DNA of 13,284 nucleotides from Coriobacteriaceae bacterium (GCA_003563465.1 PWVH01000132.1:1-13284); one strand, 5' to 3'. Positions 1 through 7,445 are shown, numbered from the stretch's first letter. Made by a program: numbers and translations. The notes: a model not told the origin generated them from the sequence alone.

Positions 1-1
1 A

Positions 2-61
2 GAAAGAGCTGGCGATCACAAAGCCCGCTGGCACGAGAGAGCCTCGCAAGCGAAAGGATAG
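2..61 (+). CDS. Possible 3' end of an upstream gene (partial)
   Basis: The frame starting at base 2 is open from the window edge to a TAG at 59-61, two bases before the ATG of the next gene, and encodes about 19 residues rich in charged amino acids and alanine. The tight spacing, with the next gene's ribosome binding site inside its last codons, is what a co-transcribed upstream gene would look like. The other two forward frames are also open over this short stretch, so the call rests on spacing only. Too little protein is visible to name a family. A hydrogenase-related gene would fit the downstream maturation protease, but that is a guess. Confidence 0.3.
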   Translation, partial: ERAGDHKARWHERASQAKG

Positions 62-63
62 GA

Positions 64-1404
64 ATGCTCGCCGAGCGCATAGTCACAGCTGCACTGCACG
101 CTCTGAACAAACGTTACCTCCATCAGGCACCGATAGAGCTCGACCGTCTACCCGAGCCCATACCGGGCCGCTCCTACGTCTTATACGCTCATGTGCCCTT
201 CTGCGAGCGACTCTGCCTGTACTGTGGTTTCAACCGCTTCCTCTACCGGGAAGACCGTGCGCGGCACTACTTCCGCCGGCTGCGCCGAGAGATGCGCATG
301 GTATCGGAACTCGGTTATGACTTTCCCTCCCTCTACATCGGCGGAGGTACGCCTACGATACTACTTGATGAACTTTGCGAGACCATCGATCTAGCTCGAG
401 ACCTCTTCTCGATCGAAGAGGTATCCACCGAGACGAACCCCAACCACCTCGGTTCGGACACACTAGACGCCCTCAGCGGCCGGGTGCAGCGTCTCTCGAT
501 AGGCGTGCAGAGTTTTGAGGACACGCTGCTCAGGCAGATGGATCGTTACGAGAAGTACGGCTCGGGCTCGGAGATTCTTGAGCGTATCCAAGCCGTCGCA
601 GAACGCAAGCTCTTCCCTTCGCTCAATGTCGACATGATATTCAATTTCCCCTCACAGACCGAAGAGGTCTTGCGTCGAGACATCGCCCTTCTCAAGGAGA
701 CGGGGGCTAATCAGACGACCTTCTATCCACTGTTGGCCTCACCTAAGACGCGGGCGAGACTTGCCAAGACGGTCGGGCGTATGGACTACGCACGCGAAGA
801 GCGCTATTTCCACATCATTGCAGAAGGCTTAGCAGACGAATTCCATCCTTCTGCGGCATGGTCTTACTCGCGCGACGGCGAAGGGATGATCGACGAGTAT
901 ATCGTGGATTATGGCGAATACGTGGGCATCGGCTCGGGAGCACTGTCCTTCCTCAAGAACCGGATATACGTGAATACGTTCTCCCTGAAGGAGTACTCCG
1001 AACGCTTGGACTCGGGGCGCATGTCCGTGTCCAAAGCCGGTCCACCCTACTCACGTAGAGCGATGCACCGGTACCGTTTCGTGACCGACCTCTTCGGCCT
1101 CAGGTTGGACAAAGAGCGCTTCGCGCGGGACTTCGGTGTCTCGGCCGAGATCGGTCTTGCCCCTGAACTTGCTTTCATGAAGCTCGCCGGTGGCATCGCA
1201 AGCGATGATGGCCGTTACGTCACGCTCACCGAGAAAGGGCGCTACCTGCTCATGGTGATGATGCGTGAAACGCTGGCCTCGTCTAACGATCTCCGCGATC
1301 AGGCACGCAACGCGCTTTCTGACGAGGAGCGCATGCTTCTGATAGAAGGTATCGACCCGTCCGGTGCCGATGAGTCCCTCGCGCCTAACACCGCCGCCGG
1401 ATAG
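64..1404 (+). CDS. HemN/HemW-family radical SAM protein (coproporphyrinogen dehydrogenase-like)
   Basis: A 446-residue radical SAM enzyme of the HemN/HemW family. The cluster-binding motif sits in YAHVPFCERLCLYCGF (residues 41-56), with C47, C51 and C54 as the CX3CX2C ligands of a [4Fe-4S] cluster. GGGTP (93-97) and ETNP (123-126) match SAM-binding elements, and QSF (149-151), DMIFNFPSQT (190-199) and GIGSGALSFL (288-297) follow the family pattern. The C-terminal part (about 330-415) looks like the winged-helix region of these proteins. Members include the anaerobic coproporphyrinogen III dehydrogenase HemN, the haem chaperone HemW and haem-degrading ChuW/HutW enzymes. GF after the last cysteine does not settle which role applies, so the substrate is left open. 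The ATG has AAAGGA (53-58) five bases upstream. Its own frame is open to the window edge, so an earlier start outside the window cannot be excluded. It is followed by a hydrogenase maturation protease on the same strand. Confidence 0.8.
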   Translation: MLAERIVTAALHALNKRYLHQAPIELDRLPEPIPGRSYVLYAHVPFCERLCLYCGFNRFLYREDRARHYFRRLRREMRMVSELGYDFPSLYIGGGTPTILLDELCETIDLARDLFSIEEVSTETNPNHLGSDTLDALSGRVQRLSIGVQSFEDTLLRQMDRYEKYGSGSEILERIQAVAERKLFPSLNVDMIFNFPSQTEEVLRRDIALLKETGANQTTFYPLLASPKTRARLAKTVGRMDYAREERYFHIIAEGLADEFHPSAAWSYSRDGEGMIDEYIVDYGEYVGIGSGALSFLKNRIYVNTFSLKEYSERLDSGRMSVSKAGPPYSRRAMHRYRFVTDLFGLRLDKERFARDFGVSAEIGLAPELAFMKLAGGIASDDGRYVTLTEKGRYLLMVMMRETLASSNDLRDQARNALSDEERMLLIEGIDPSGADESLAPNTAAG

Positions 1405-1490
1405 TTCTTCCTTGAAGCTGAGCCCCGCCCCCGGCTGCTCCTCGGAGTACCGGACGAAGCCGTCACCGAGCCCTTAGGAGTCTTCGCAGA
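1405..1490 (+). other. Short intergenic gap with ribosome binding site
   Basis: An 86-base gap within the plus-strand run. It holds the ribosome binding site TTAGGAG (1474-1480), ten bases before the ATG of the hydrogenase protease. I see no terminator or convincing promoter, so the genes on either side are probably co-transcribed. The frame of the upstream gene stays open after its TAG for about 32 more codons, but nothing suggests real readthrough. Confidence 0.5.
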
Positions 1491-2039
1491 ATGGCAGAAC
1501 GCATTCTGATTCTAGGAATCGGAAACCCGCTCATGGCCGATGAAGGCGTCGGAGTCCGGGCTGCAGAGATTCTAATGGAGGCCTACGAGTTCGCTCCAGA
1601 GATCCAGGTAGTCGACGCTGGCACGATGGGTCTCGGCATCATCAACCTTTTCCGTGGAGTTGAGCTTGTCATAGTGGTCGATGCGGTAGACGGCACTGGT
1701 CGTCCTCCTGGTACCGTAGTCACCCTGCAGCCCGAAGACATCGCGCCCAACCAGATAATGCACTCGCTACACGACATGCGCTTCGTCAACGTCTTGGAAG
1801 CTGCCGAGCTTACCGGTGTCCGCCCTGATGCGATATGCGTCGGCGTACAGGTGGCTACCATGCAGCAGTGGGTGACCGACCTGTCTCCGCCCGTAGAAGC
1901 CGCACTGCCTTCTGTTGTTGCCGCAGTCCTAGATATCCTCGCCGACCATGATGTCTTTCCGACACCTAGCGAGAATCACTCGATAGACGCCGGAATCCTC
2001 GAGGCCATCCGTTCGCGAAAGAAGATGCCCGAAGCCTGA
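1491..2039 (+). CDS. NiFe-hydrogenase maturation protease (peptidase M52, HyaD/HybD family)
   Basis: A 182-residue cytoplasmic endopeptidase that removes the C-terminal tail of a NiFe-hydrogenase large subunit once the nickel site is filled. The N-terminus carries the family signature GIGNPLMADEGVG (residues 9-21). The nickel-sensing residues known from HybD (Glu16, Asp62, His93) have clear equivalents here: E18, D64 in VIVVDAVDG and H94 in HSLHD. VDAGTMG (41-47) is the conserved strand-turn after the first helix. The length is slightly above the usual 150-170 residues because of a polar C-terminal tail (about residues 155-182). The gene lies between the radical SAM gene and a phosphatase gene on the same strand, with only 14 bases before the latter. 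Its presence implies at least one NiFe hydrogenase in this genome; no structural hydrogenase gene is in the window. The family is clear; which hydrogenase it serves is unknown. Confidence 0.93.
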   Translation: MAERILILGIGNPLMADEGVGVRAAEILMEAYEFAPEIQVVDAGTMGLGIINLFRGVELVIVVDAVDGTGRPPGTVVTLQPEDIAPNQIMHSLHDMRFVNVLEAAELTGVRPDAICVGVQVATMQQWVTDLSPPVEAALPSVVAAVLDILADHDVFPTPSENHSIDAGILEAIRSRKKMPEA

Positions 2040-2053
2040 ACACTGGAGGAATC

Positions 2054-2863
2054 ATGCGCGACGAACTCGAGGCTGCCGTCGCTGCTGCCGAAGCTGGAGC
2101 AACCGCCATCAGGAATCGGGCAGGAGTCACGGAAAGGGTTCGCTCGAAGTCTTGGGCGAGCGATCTGGTGACCGAAGCCGATATCGCTGCGGGCTCGGCG
2201 GTAGCCCGTGCCATCCTCTCTCGCGATTCCTCTGCGCGTTTCGTAATCGAAGAGGATGAGGTCTACGATCTAGCCGATGCCCCACGTGGCGCGTTGCAGG
2301 ATCCTGAGGTGTGGCTGGTCGACCCTCTGGACGGCACGACTTCGTTCGTGCACGGGTATCCCTGCTACTCGGTATCGGTCGCACTGCTTCGCCACGGAGA
2401 ACCGGTCGCAGGAGCAGTCACCAACGTCCCGCTCTCCGAGACGGTCTCGGCCGCACAAGGTAAGGGTGCTGCTCTTGGCGAGCAACCGCTCCGATGTAGT
2501 AAGACCGATTCGCTGGACCAGGCGCTGCTTGTCACAGGCTTTCCCTACGATCGCGGCGCTCCTCTCGACAGACAGCTTTCCGCGCTGGGAAGCTTCCTGC
2601 GCGCTCCGGTGCATGGCATCCGGCGTGACGGCTCGGCTGCAGTGGACTGCTGTCATGTTGCGCTCGGTCGAGTTGATGGGTTCTGGGAGTACGGGCTGCA
2701 GCCCTGGGATACTGCTGCCGGGGTCGTGATATGCCGCGAGTCGGGTGCTCGAATCACCGCCATCGACGGCAGCGAGTGGAGCGTCCACTGTTCGGGCATC
2801 CTCGCAGCCAATCCCGCACTACACGAACGCATGCTCGACATCGTCCGAGGGACAGAGGGTTAG
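2054..2863 (+). CDS. Inositol monophosphatase-family phosphatase
   Basis: A 269-residue Mg2+-dependent sugar/cyclitol phosphatase of the inositol monophosphatase (FIG) superfamily. The metal-binding set is complete: the acidic pair in VIEEDE (residues 64-69), DPLDGTTSF (90-98, with D90 and D93) and WDTAAG (218-223, with D219). RRDGSAA (190-196) matches the substrate-side loop. Family members act on inositol-1-phosphate, histidinol phosphate, fructose-1,6-bisphosphate or PAP, and sequence alone does not pick one; inositol-phosphate or related sugar-phosphate hydrolysis is the default. The ATG is preceded by TGGAGGA (2044-2050) with an unusually short spacer of three to four bases. The gene follows the hydrogenase protease by 14 bases and closes the plus-strand run, facing acs across a hairpin. 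There is no signal peptide, so it is cytoplasmic. Confidence 0.9.
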   Translation: MRDELEAAVAAAEAGATAIRNRAGVTERVRSKSWASDLVTEADIAAGSAVARAILSRDSSARFVIEEDEVYDLADAPRGALQDPEVWLVDPLDGTTSFVHGYPCYSVSVALLRHGEPVAGAVTNVPLSETVSAAQGKGAALGEQPLRCSKTDSLDQALLVTGFPYDRGAPLDRQLSALGSFLRAPVHGIRRDGSAAVDCCHVALGRVDGFWEYGLQPWDTAAGVVICRESGARITAIDGSEWSVHCSGILAANPALHERMLDIVRGTEG

Positions 2864-2916
2864 GCTGATGCTTGCTCGACTCATCCCTCATCTGCACAAC
2901 TTCGATTCCGTTCCAA

Positions 2917-2948
2917 GGCCCCGGCTTCCTCGAACGGAAACCGGGGCC
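2917..2948. terminator. Hairpin between convergent genes, probable bidirectional terminator
   Basis: GGCCCCGG (2917-2924) pairs perfectly with CCGGGGCC (2941-2948), and inside it TTCC (2926-2929) pairs with GGAA (2936-2939) around a six-base loop, giving about 12 base pairs. It lies 54 bases after the phosphatase stop and 42 bases after the acs stop in the opposite direction. Neither side has a good T-tract, so it may stop transcription weakly or protect mRNA 3' ends. Confidence 0.6.
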
Positions 2949-2990
2949 CCAGTTGTCCCACGTATCGCTTCGAGCTGTATCCGTACTAGC

Positions 2991-4982
2991 CTAGCCCTCC
3001 GGACGTGTCTCCAGGATGGTCTTGACTATCGAGGGATCAGCAAGTGTTGAGATGTCGCCGAGAGCTTCCATGTCCTTCTCACCTGCAGCAATCTTGCGGA
3101 GAATGCGCCGCATTATCTTGCCAGAGCGCGTCTTCGGTAGCTCCGGAACGAAGTGCAAAGCATCCGGCTTGGCAATAGGGCCGATCTCTTCACGCACGTG
3201 ACCGAGGAGTATCTTGTGAAGGTCCTCGCTCGGCTCGTTCCCTGACTTGAGGATTACGTAAGCATAGATGCCTTCGCCCTTGATCTCATGAGGAAAGCCG
3301 ACCACGGCAGCTTCGGCTACGGCCTCGTGGCTCACAATGGCGCTTTCGACCTCTGCGGTGCCCATACGGTGACCGGAAACGTTGATGACATCATCCACGC
3401 GGCCAAGGAGCCAATAGTAGCCGTCCTCGTCCTTGCGAGCACCGTCACCAGTGAAGTACTTGCCGGGATAAGTCGTGAAGTAGACTTCCTTCACGCGCTT
3501 GTTCTCCGGATCCCCCCAAGTTCCACGCAACATCCCGGGCCATGGAAAATCGATGCACAGCCTTCCTCCCGCCCCGTCAGGTGTCGGGCTGCCATCTTCG
3601 TTCAGGATAACGGGGCTTACGCCGAAGAACGGGCGGGTCGCCGATCCAGGTTTCTGCGGAGTGGCGCCCGGCAGGTTCGTGATCATGTGGCCGCCGGTCT
3701 CCGTCTGCCAGTACGTGTCCACGATGGGCACCCGCTCCCGGCCAACGTTCTTGTAGTACCACATCCATGCCTCAGGATTGATCGGCTCGCCGACCGTGCC
3801 GAGAACCCGCAGGCTCGAAAGGTCGTACTTGGCTGGCCATTCCTCCCCTGACTTCATAAGCGCACGGATAGCAGTCGGAGCGGTGTAGAACTGATTCACG
3901 CCGTGCTTCTCGCATACCTGCCAGAAACGACCCGAGTCCGGATAGGTCGGAACACCTTCGAACATCAGCGAAGTAGCTCCCATCGCCAGCGGACCGTAGA
4001 CGATGTAGGAGTGACCCGTGACCCAACCGATATCAGCGGTGCACCAGAACACGTCCTCGTCGTGATAGTCGAAGACGTACTTGAACGATAGCGCCGCGTG
4101 CAAGAGATATCCGCCTGTAGTGTGAAGGACGCCCTTCGGCTTGCCAGTGGAACCTGACGTGTAGAGGATGAAGAGCGGATCCTCCGCATCCATCCATTCG
4201 ATGTCGCAGTGCTGGGTCACGTCGGCGGATCGCACCTCATCGTGGTACCAGAAGTCGCGGCCGGGTTCCATGTCGACTAACGTCCGAGCGCGAGAGACGA
4301 CGATCACGGACTTAACGGAGGGGCACTCGTACAGCGCCAGATCCGCTTCGGCCTTCAGCGGCACTACTCGGCCGCCACGAAGGCCCTCGTCAGCCGTTAC
4401 GAGCATCTTGGTGCTGCTGTCCTGAATACGGTCTCGTAGCGCCTGAGCCGAGAATCCGCCGAAGACAACCGAGTGGATCGCGCCGATACGCGCGCACGCA
4501 AGCATGACGATGGGCAGCTCGGGAATCATCGGCAAGTAGATGGCTACGCGATCCCCCTTTTGGATGCCATGCTTCTTGAGCACGTTTGCGAAACGGCAGA
4601 CCTTATAGTAGAGCGACTGGTAGGTATACATCTTCGTACGACCTTCATCGCTCTCCCAGATCAGTGCGGCTTTGTTACGGCGCCAGGTCGTGAGGTGCCG
4701 GTCGATGCAGTTGTAGGTGACGTTCGTCTGGCCCCCTTTGAACCACTCGACACGAGGCGTATCGAACTCCCAATCGAGCACCTTGTCCCATTTCTTGTGC
4801 CAGTAGAGGTACTCCTCGGCCATTTCGGCCCAGAACCCCTCTGGATCCTCCACGGATCGCCGGTACATCTCGTCGTACTGCTCCATCGAATTGATATAGG
4901 CGCGCTCGCGGACCCAATCGGGCGGATCCACAACTCTGAGCTCCGTCATCAACGATTCGATCGATTTGGACTGGTCAGTCAT
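2991..4982 (-). CDS. acs: Acetyl-CoA synthetase, AMP-forming
   Basis: A 663-residue enzyme that activates acetate to acetyl-AMP and then acetyl-CoA. The order of motifs is that of Acs: an N-terminal ACAS region (about 32-90), the P-loop-like YTSGSTGKPKG (274-284), the acetate-pocket segment DTYWQTETGG (422-431) in which the pocket tryptophan is kept (W425), and the C-terminal PKTRSGKIMRR (616-626). K622 is the catalytic lysine that protein acetyltransferases commonly modify. The length is typical. The reading frame is open 58 codons further upstream, but that extension has no Acs homology and covers the leader. ATG at 4982 has a near-perfect AAGGAGG six bases away and gives the normal N-terminus. 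The gene is convergent with the phosphatase gene and is separated from the RACo-like gene by a terminator and a long leader, so it has its own transcription unit. Propionate may be a side substrate. Confidence 0.97.
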   Translation of the reverse strand: MTDQSKSIESLMTELRVVDPPDWVRERAYINSMEQYDEMYRRSVEDPEGFWAEMAEEYLYWHKKWDKVLDWEFDTPRVEWFKGGQTNVTYNCIDRHLTTWRRNKAALIWESDEGRTKMYTYQSLYYKVCRFANVLKKHGIQKGDRVAIYLPMIPELPIVMLACARIGAIHSVVFGGFSAQALRDRIQDSSTKMLVTADEGLRGGRVVPLKAEADLALYECPSVKSVIVVSRARTLVDMEPGRDFWYHDEVRSADVTQHCDIEWMDAEDPLFILYTSGSTGKPKGVLHTTGGYLLHAALSFKYVFDYHDEDVFWCTADIGWVTGHSYIVYGPLAMGATSLMFEGVPTYPDSGRFWQVCEKHGVNQFYTAPTAIRALMKSGEEWPAKYDLSSLRVLGTVGEPINPEAWMWYYKNVGRERVPIVDTYWQTETGGHMITNLPGATPQKPGSATRPFFGVSPVILNEDGSPTPDGAGGRLCIDFPWPGMLRGTWGDPENKRVKEVYFTTYPGKYFTGDGARKDEDGYYWLLGRVDDVINVSGHRMGTAEVESAIVSHEAVAEAAVVGFPHEIKGEGIYAYVILKSGNEPSEDLHKILLGHVREEIGPIAKPDALHFVPELPKTRSGKIMRRILRKIAAGEKDMEALGDISTLADPSIVKTILETRPEG

Positions 4983-5428
4983 GTGCGGCCTCCTTAGTCC
5001 ATCCGGTCGACCAATGCATGCGCGGATGAGACGATCCGCGCCCACGAGGTCTTGCTCTCCTCTCCGATAGCGCGAGACGCCGAAGAACACGTGTCCCGCC
5101 CAAGAAGATGGTATGGGCAATGGTAGCGTCCGTAGGCCGGGACACGTCCCCGGCAATCAGGTGGGCGGTGCGAACTGTTCGGTGGACGGCAAGATGCGGC
5201 ACTGTTTGCCCAGTTCGCGACGTCTTCAACATCTAAGGACTCTTGCGCCTCTATCCCTCTTTGATGTAACTTCCACCCAAAAGCAGCTTCCCCTTCCCGA
5301 CAGAGTCCTTCCGGGGAATCCGGATGGTATCAAGGCGGAAATCGTCGACCGGCATCGCGATACGCGTGTGGATACCCAGGCAACCACACCCACCGCCACG
5401 ACTCATGGGTATACAGGGGAAGGAATAA
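4983..5428 (-). promoter_or_regulatory. Long structured leader upstream of acs
   Basis: About 446 bases without a credible gene between the upstream terminator and acs. Read toward acs, it contains these perfect inverted repeats: 9 bp at 5302-5310/5235-5243; 8 bp at 5211-5218/5170-5177 enclosing a 5 bp stem at 5206-5210/5188-5192; 10 bp at 5138-5147/5089-5098; and 8 bp with a six-base loop at 5034-5041/5020-5027. Two longer-range helices can form with the segment just before the ribosome binding site: 5344-5352 with 5003-5011 (9 bp), or 5320-5327 with 4999-5006 (8 bp). They overlap, so only one can form fully. An imperfect repeat, 5229-5237/5259-5267 (8 of 9), competes with the first stem. 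I recognise no riboswitch or T-box consensus and no clear -35/-10 pair. An mRNA leader or small RNA is inferred; some of the 8 bp matches could be chance. Confidence 0.45.
4989..4995 (-). promoter_or_regulatory. Ribosome binding site that fixes the acs start
   Basis: AAGGAGG read on the minus strand, six bases before the ATG at 4982. It is the strongest Shine-Dalgarno sequence in the window and rules out the 58-codon upstream extension. It lies directly after the segment (4999-5011) that can enter alternative helices with the upstream leader. Confidence 0.85.
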
Positions 5429-5458
5429 GAAGACCCCGGCCCGAAGGTCGGGGTCTTC
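5429..5458 (-). terminator. Rho-independent terminator of the RACo-like gene
   Basis: GAAGACCCC (5429-5437) pairs with GGGGTCTTC (5450-5458). Four more inner pairs, including one G-U, close on a CGAA loop (5442-5445), giving about 13 bp. On the minus strand the stem runs into TTATTCCTT, a T-rich tail. It starts 20 bases after the stop of the RACo-like gene. It separates the six-gene minus-strand run from acs. Confidence 0.85.
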
Positions 5459-5477
5459 GTCTTCTCGAAAGCGTGCC

Positions 5478-7061
5478 TCAGAGTTCGTAGGGCTCGAAGG
5501 GGGTCGCCGCCAGGAACTCCTCGGCGAAAGTATCCCCCGCTGCAAGGTCGACATGACGGACTCGTCCGGCAAGCCCTGCTGCTATATCAATCATGCTCGG
5601 GTCAAGCGCAATCCCGGCGGCGCCCTTGAGCGCGGCGTCCGCGGCCAGTCTGACGCATTCGGATGCCTGAGATGGAAGAACCCCTAGTGTCAAGAGATCG
5701 GCAGGGTCGAGCGCCCCTCCGAAAGCCCCTGTTACCACTACGTCACTCAGATTCGAGACGATGATTCCCGACTCCTGGAACACCCTCTTTGTCGCCACGC
5801 GTACCGCGGCCTTAGCTGACTGTACCTGCCGGACATCAAGCTGTGTGACGAAGAGCGAGCGGTCCAGCGGATCGGGCGCCAGAGAGACCGCCAGCACTCC
5901 TTGGGCCTCGAAGAATCGGCTATGTGCAGGCCCCTCGGAAATCAGCGCTCCATCCGCCCTGAGGTGTCCGAGCCTGTGTAGCAACGCCAGAACAGATATC
6001 AGACCCGATCCAGTCAAGTGAGTCGGGGATCCCGAGTCCGTCATCGGATGCAGGCCCGTCTCTTCATCTGCTGCAAACCGAACGACGCCGCCCGCTCCGG
6101 ACAGACCGCCGCATGTGATACCCCAACCCTCGAAGGCAGGGCCCGCGGAAGCAGATGTCGCGGCGATGAAATCACGCGCCACTGCCGCAATCTCGGCGTT
6201 CGTGCCGAGATCCATGTAGATCACGTTACTCGATCCCTCGGCAAGCCCCTCGGCAATCAAGCCGGCTACAAGGTCGCCTCCAACGAATGCCGCGACCGGC
6301 GGAACCACAATGATCTCTGTTCCGGGCAGAGCCTCGCCGAGTGGACCGTTCGCTACGACTCGGACACCATCCAATTCGTGACGGAACGGGTGAGAGGCAA
6401 GACCGTCTACGCTCGCCCCGACAATGAGGGATACCATCGCCGTGTTCCCTGCCAACGCTACCCGCTCGATACTTGCGTCCGCGATCGCGAATCCCGACTC
6501 CGCCGCAGCAGATTCGAGAGCTTCCAGCACCGATGAGACTGCTGCCTCTTGTAGTTCGTGCGCACTGCCCGCCATCGCAGCGGCCACGCGCGAGAGCACA
6601 TCCGCTCCGAACGAAGACTGGCGGTTCGAGACGCGAGCGCTGCCGAGAGTCCTGGCTGCAGACGGATCCACGAGGAGTGCACCAACGCTTGTAGTGCCGA
6701 GGTCTATGCCTGCAGTAACCCTGTCGGCCCGACCGGTGATGCCGCCGCCGACGCCATGATGTCTTTCCGGCGACACGGCTGGCCGCACGGTGACCGACCC
6801 TTCCACTCGCGCCATGCACGCAAGTCTGAATCGTCCGGAATCCGCTCCGGCGCGCGCGAGCGCTCGAATCTCGGTGTTGGACGCCTCGGCCAGCTTTCCG
6901 CTCTCCAAGATCACAGCGCAACGGCCACATGCACCGCGACCACCGCACGGCGCCGGCAAGATCACGCCAGCGATCCGTGCAGCCTCGAGTAAGGTTTCAC
7001 CGCCTACTACCAGAGCTTCGGCTCCGCTTGGAGCGAAGGTCACTCGGACGCCATCCGCCAT
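5478..7061 (-). CDS. RACo-like ferredoxin/ASKHA ATPase (DUF4445, corrinoid activation family)
   Basis: A 527-residue protein with an N-terminal plant-type [2Fe-2S] domain (about 1-95) and a C-terminal ASKHA-type ATPase fold (about 115-510). The cluster ligands are C39, C45, C48 and C82, in the CX5CX2C...C pattern. ATP-site motifs are DLGTTSVG (120-127), DLGTNAE (284-290) and GAFGG (445-449), and SASAGPAFEG (303-312) is a strongly conserved block of the family. Known members such as RACo reduce the inactive Co(II) form of corrinoid proteins back to Co(I), driven by ATP. This copy is shorter than RACo, which is about 630 residues, so linker or middle-domain segments must be compact. Start ATG 7061 has GAGGGG (7069-7074) seven bases upstream. 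It is the last gene of the run that begins with rnd, 26 bases after the HIT gene, and ends at a good terminator. No methyltransferase or corrinoid protein is nearby, so the partner is unknown. Confidence 0.85.
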   Translation of the reverse strand: MADGVRVTFAPSGAEALVVGGETLLEAARIAGVILPAPCGGRGACGRCAVILESGKLAEASNTEIRALARAGADSGRFRLACMARVEGSVTVRPAVSPERHHGVGGGITGRADRVTAGIDLGTTSVGALLVDPSAARTLGSARVSNRQSSFGADVLSRVAAAMAGSAHELQEAAVSSVLEALESAAAESGFAIADASIERVALAGNTAMVSLIVGASVDGLASHPFRHELDGVRVVANGPLGEALPGTEIIVVPPVAAFVGGDLVAGLIAEGLAEGSSNVIYMDLGTNAEIAAVARDFIAATSASAGPAFEGWGITCGGLSGAGGVVRFAADEETGLHPMTDSGSPTHLTGSGLISVLALLHRLGHLRADGALISEGPAHSRFFEAQGVLAVSLAPDPLDRSLFVTQLDVRQVQSAKAAVRVATKRVFQESGIIVSNLSDVVVTGAFGGALDPADLLTLGVLPSQASECVRLAADAALKGAAGIALDPSMIDIAAGLAGRVRHVDLAAGDTFAEEFLAATPFEPYEL

Positions 7062-7087
7062 GTCTTAACCCCTCGCGTCCGATGGCG

Positions 7088-7438
7088 CTACTCCGAAAAG
7101 GACACCATCCCGTGAGACATCGCTCGACCACCCATGACATGTACGTGAAGATGGCCGACGGTCTGATTGGCGTCCGCCCCGTTGTTCACGATCACCCGAT
7201 AGCCGGTCTCGGCGACACCTTTGATGCGAGCGACCTCGGGAACGGCAGAGAACAGGCTCTGCAGTGTCTCGGCGGGAACCCCGTCTCCGAGATGCTTGTA
7301 GTGTTCCTTCGGGATGATGAGTGTGTGCACCGGGGACTGCGGCGCGATGTCGTCGAAGGCGACCACGATCTCGTCCTCGTAGACCTTCTTTGCAGAAACG
7401 TCACCACTTCCAATCCCACAGAACAAGCAATCTTCCAC
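7088..7438 (-). CDS. HIT-family nucleotide-binding protein (HINT-like)
   Basis: A 116-residue histidine-triad protein. HLHVHV (residues 96-101) is the catalytic triad motif, in which the middle histidine attacks the alpha-phosphate of substrates such as AMP-lysine or adenosine phosphoramidates. C4 and C7 in CLFC are the usual first zinc ligands of HINT proteins, and IIPKEHYKHL (41-50) is the typical helix after the first strands. The length matches HINT1-type enzymes. The frame is open much further upstream, but that extension is antisense-like sequence within xseB. GTG at 7438 gives the normal N-terminus and has AGGAGG seven bases upstream. It sits between xseB (73-base gap) and the RACo-like gene (26-base gap). 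A cytoplasmic housekeeping role is likely; the physiological substrate is not known. Confidence 0.92.
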   Translation of the reverse strand: MEDCLFCGIGSGDVSAKKVYEDEIVVAFDDIAPQSPVHTLIIPKEHYKHLGDGVPAETLQSLFSAVPEVARIKGVAETGYRVIVNNGADANQTVGHLHVHVMGGRAMSHGMVSFSE

Positions 7439-7445
7439 GACCGTC

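Noticed and set aside
1405..1508. Open continuation of the radical SAM gene's frame past its TAG
   Set aside because: Short, overlaps the start of the next gene, and the family's C-terminus is already complete before the stop.
2270..2788. Minus-strand open frame of 172 codons inside the phosphatase gene
   Set aside because: Fully antisense to a gene with complete catalytic motifs; no family features.
4983..5156. N-terminal extension of 58 codons for acs
   Set aside because: No Acs-like sequence in it, it overlaps the inverted-repeat leader, and the start at 4982 has a near-perfect ribosome binding site.
5101..5300. Fragments resembling riboswitch elements (GGGCAAAC, CCGGCCTA, ACCTGAT, GGGTGGAA on the minus strand)
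   Set aside because: The pieces come from different classes (c-di-GMP-I, TPP, T-box), are in the wrong order and lack the required flanking helices.
5113..5490. Plus-strand open frame of 125 codons in the acs upstream region
   Set aside because: It runs through the terminator hairpin and the end of the RACo-like gene in antisense, lacks a ribosome binding site and does not look like a protein family.
6018..6536. Plus-strand open frame of 172 codons inside the RACo-like gene
   Set aside because: Antisense shadow of a gene with clear domains, and no ribosome binding site seen.
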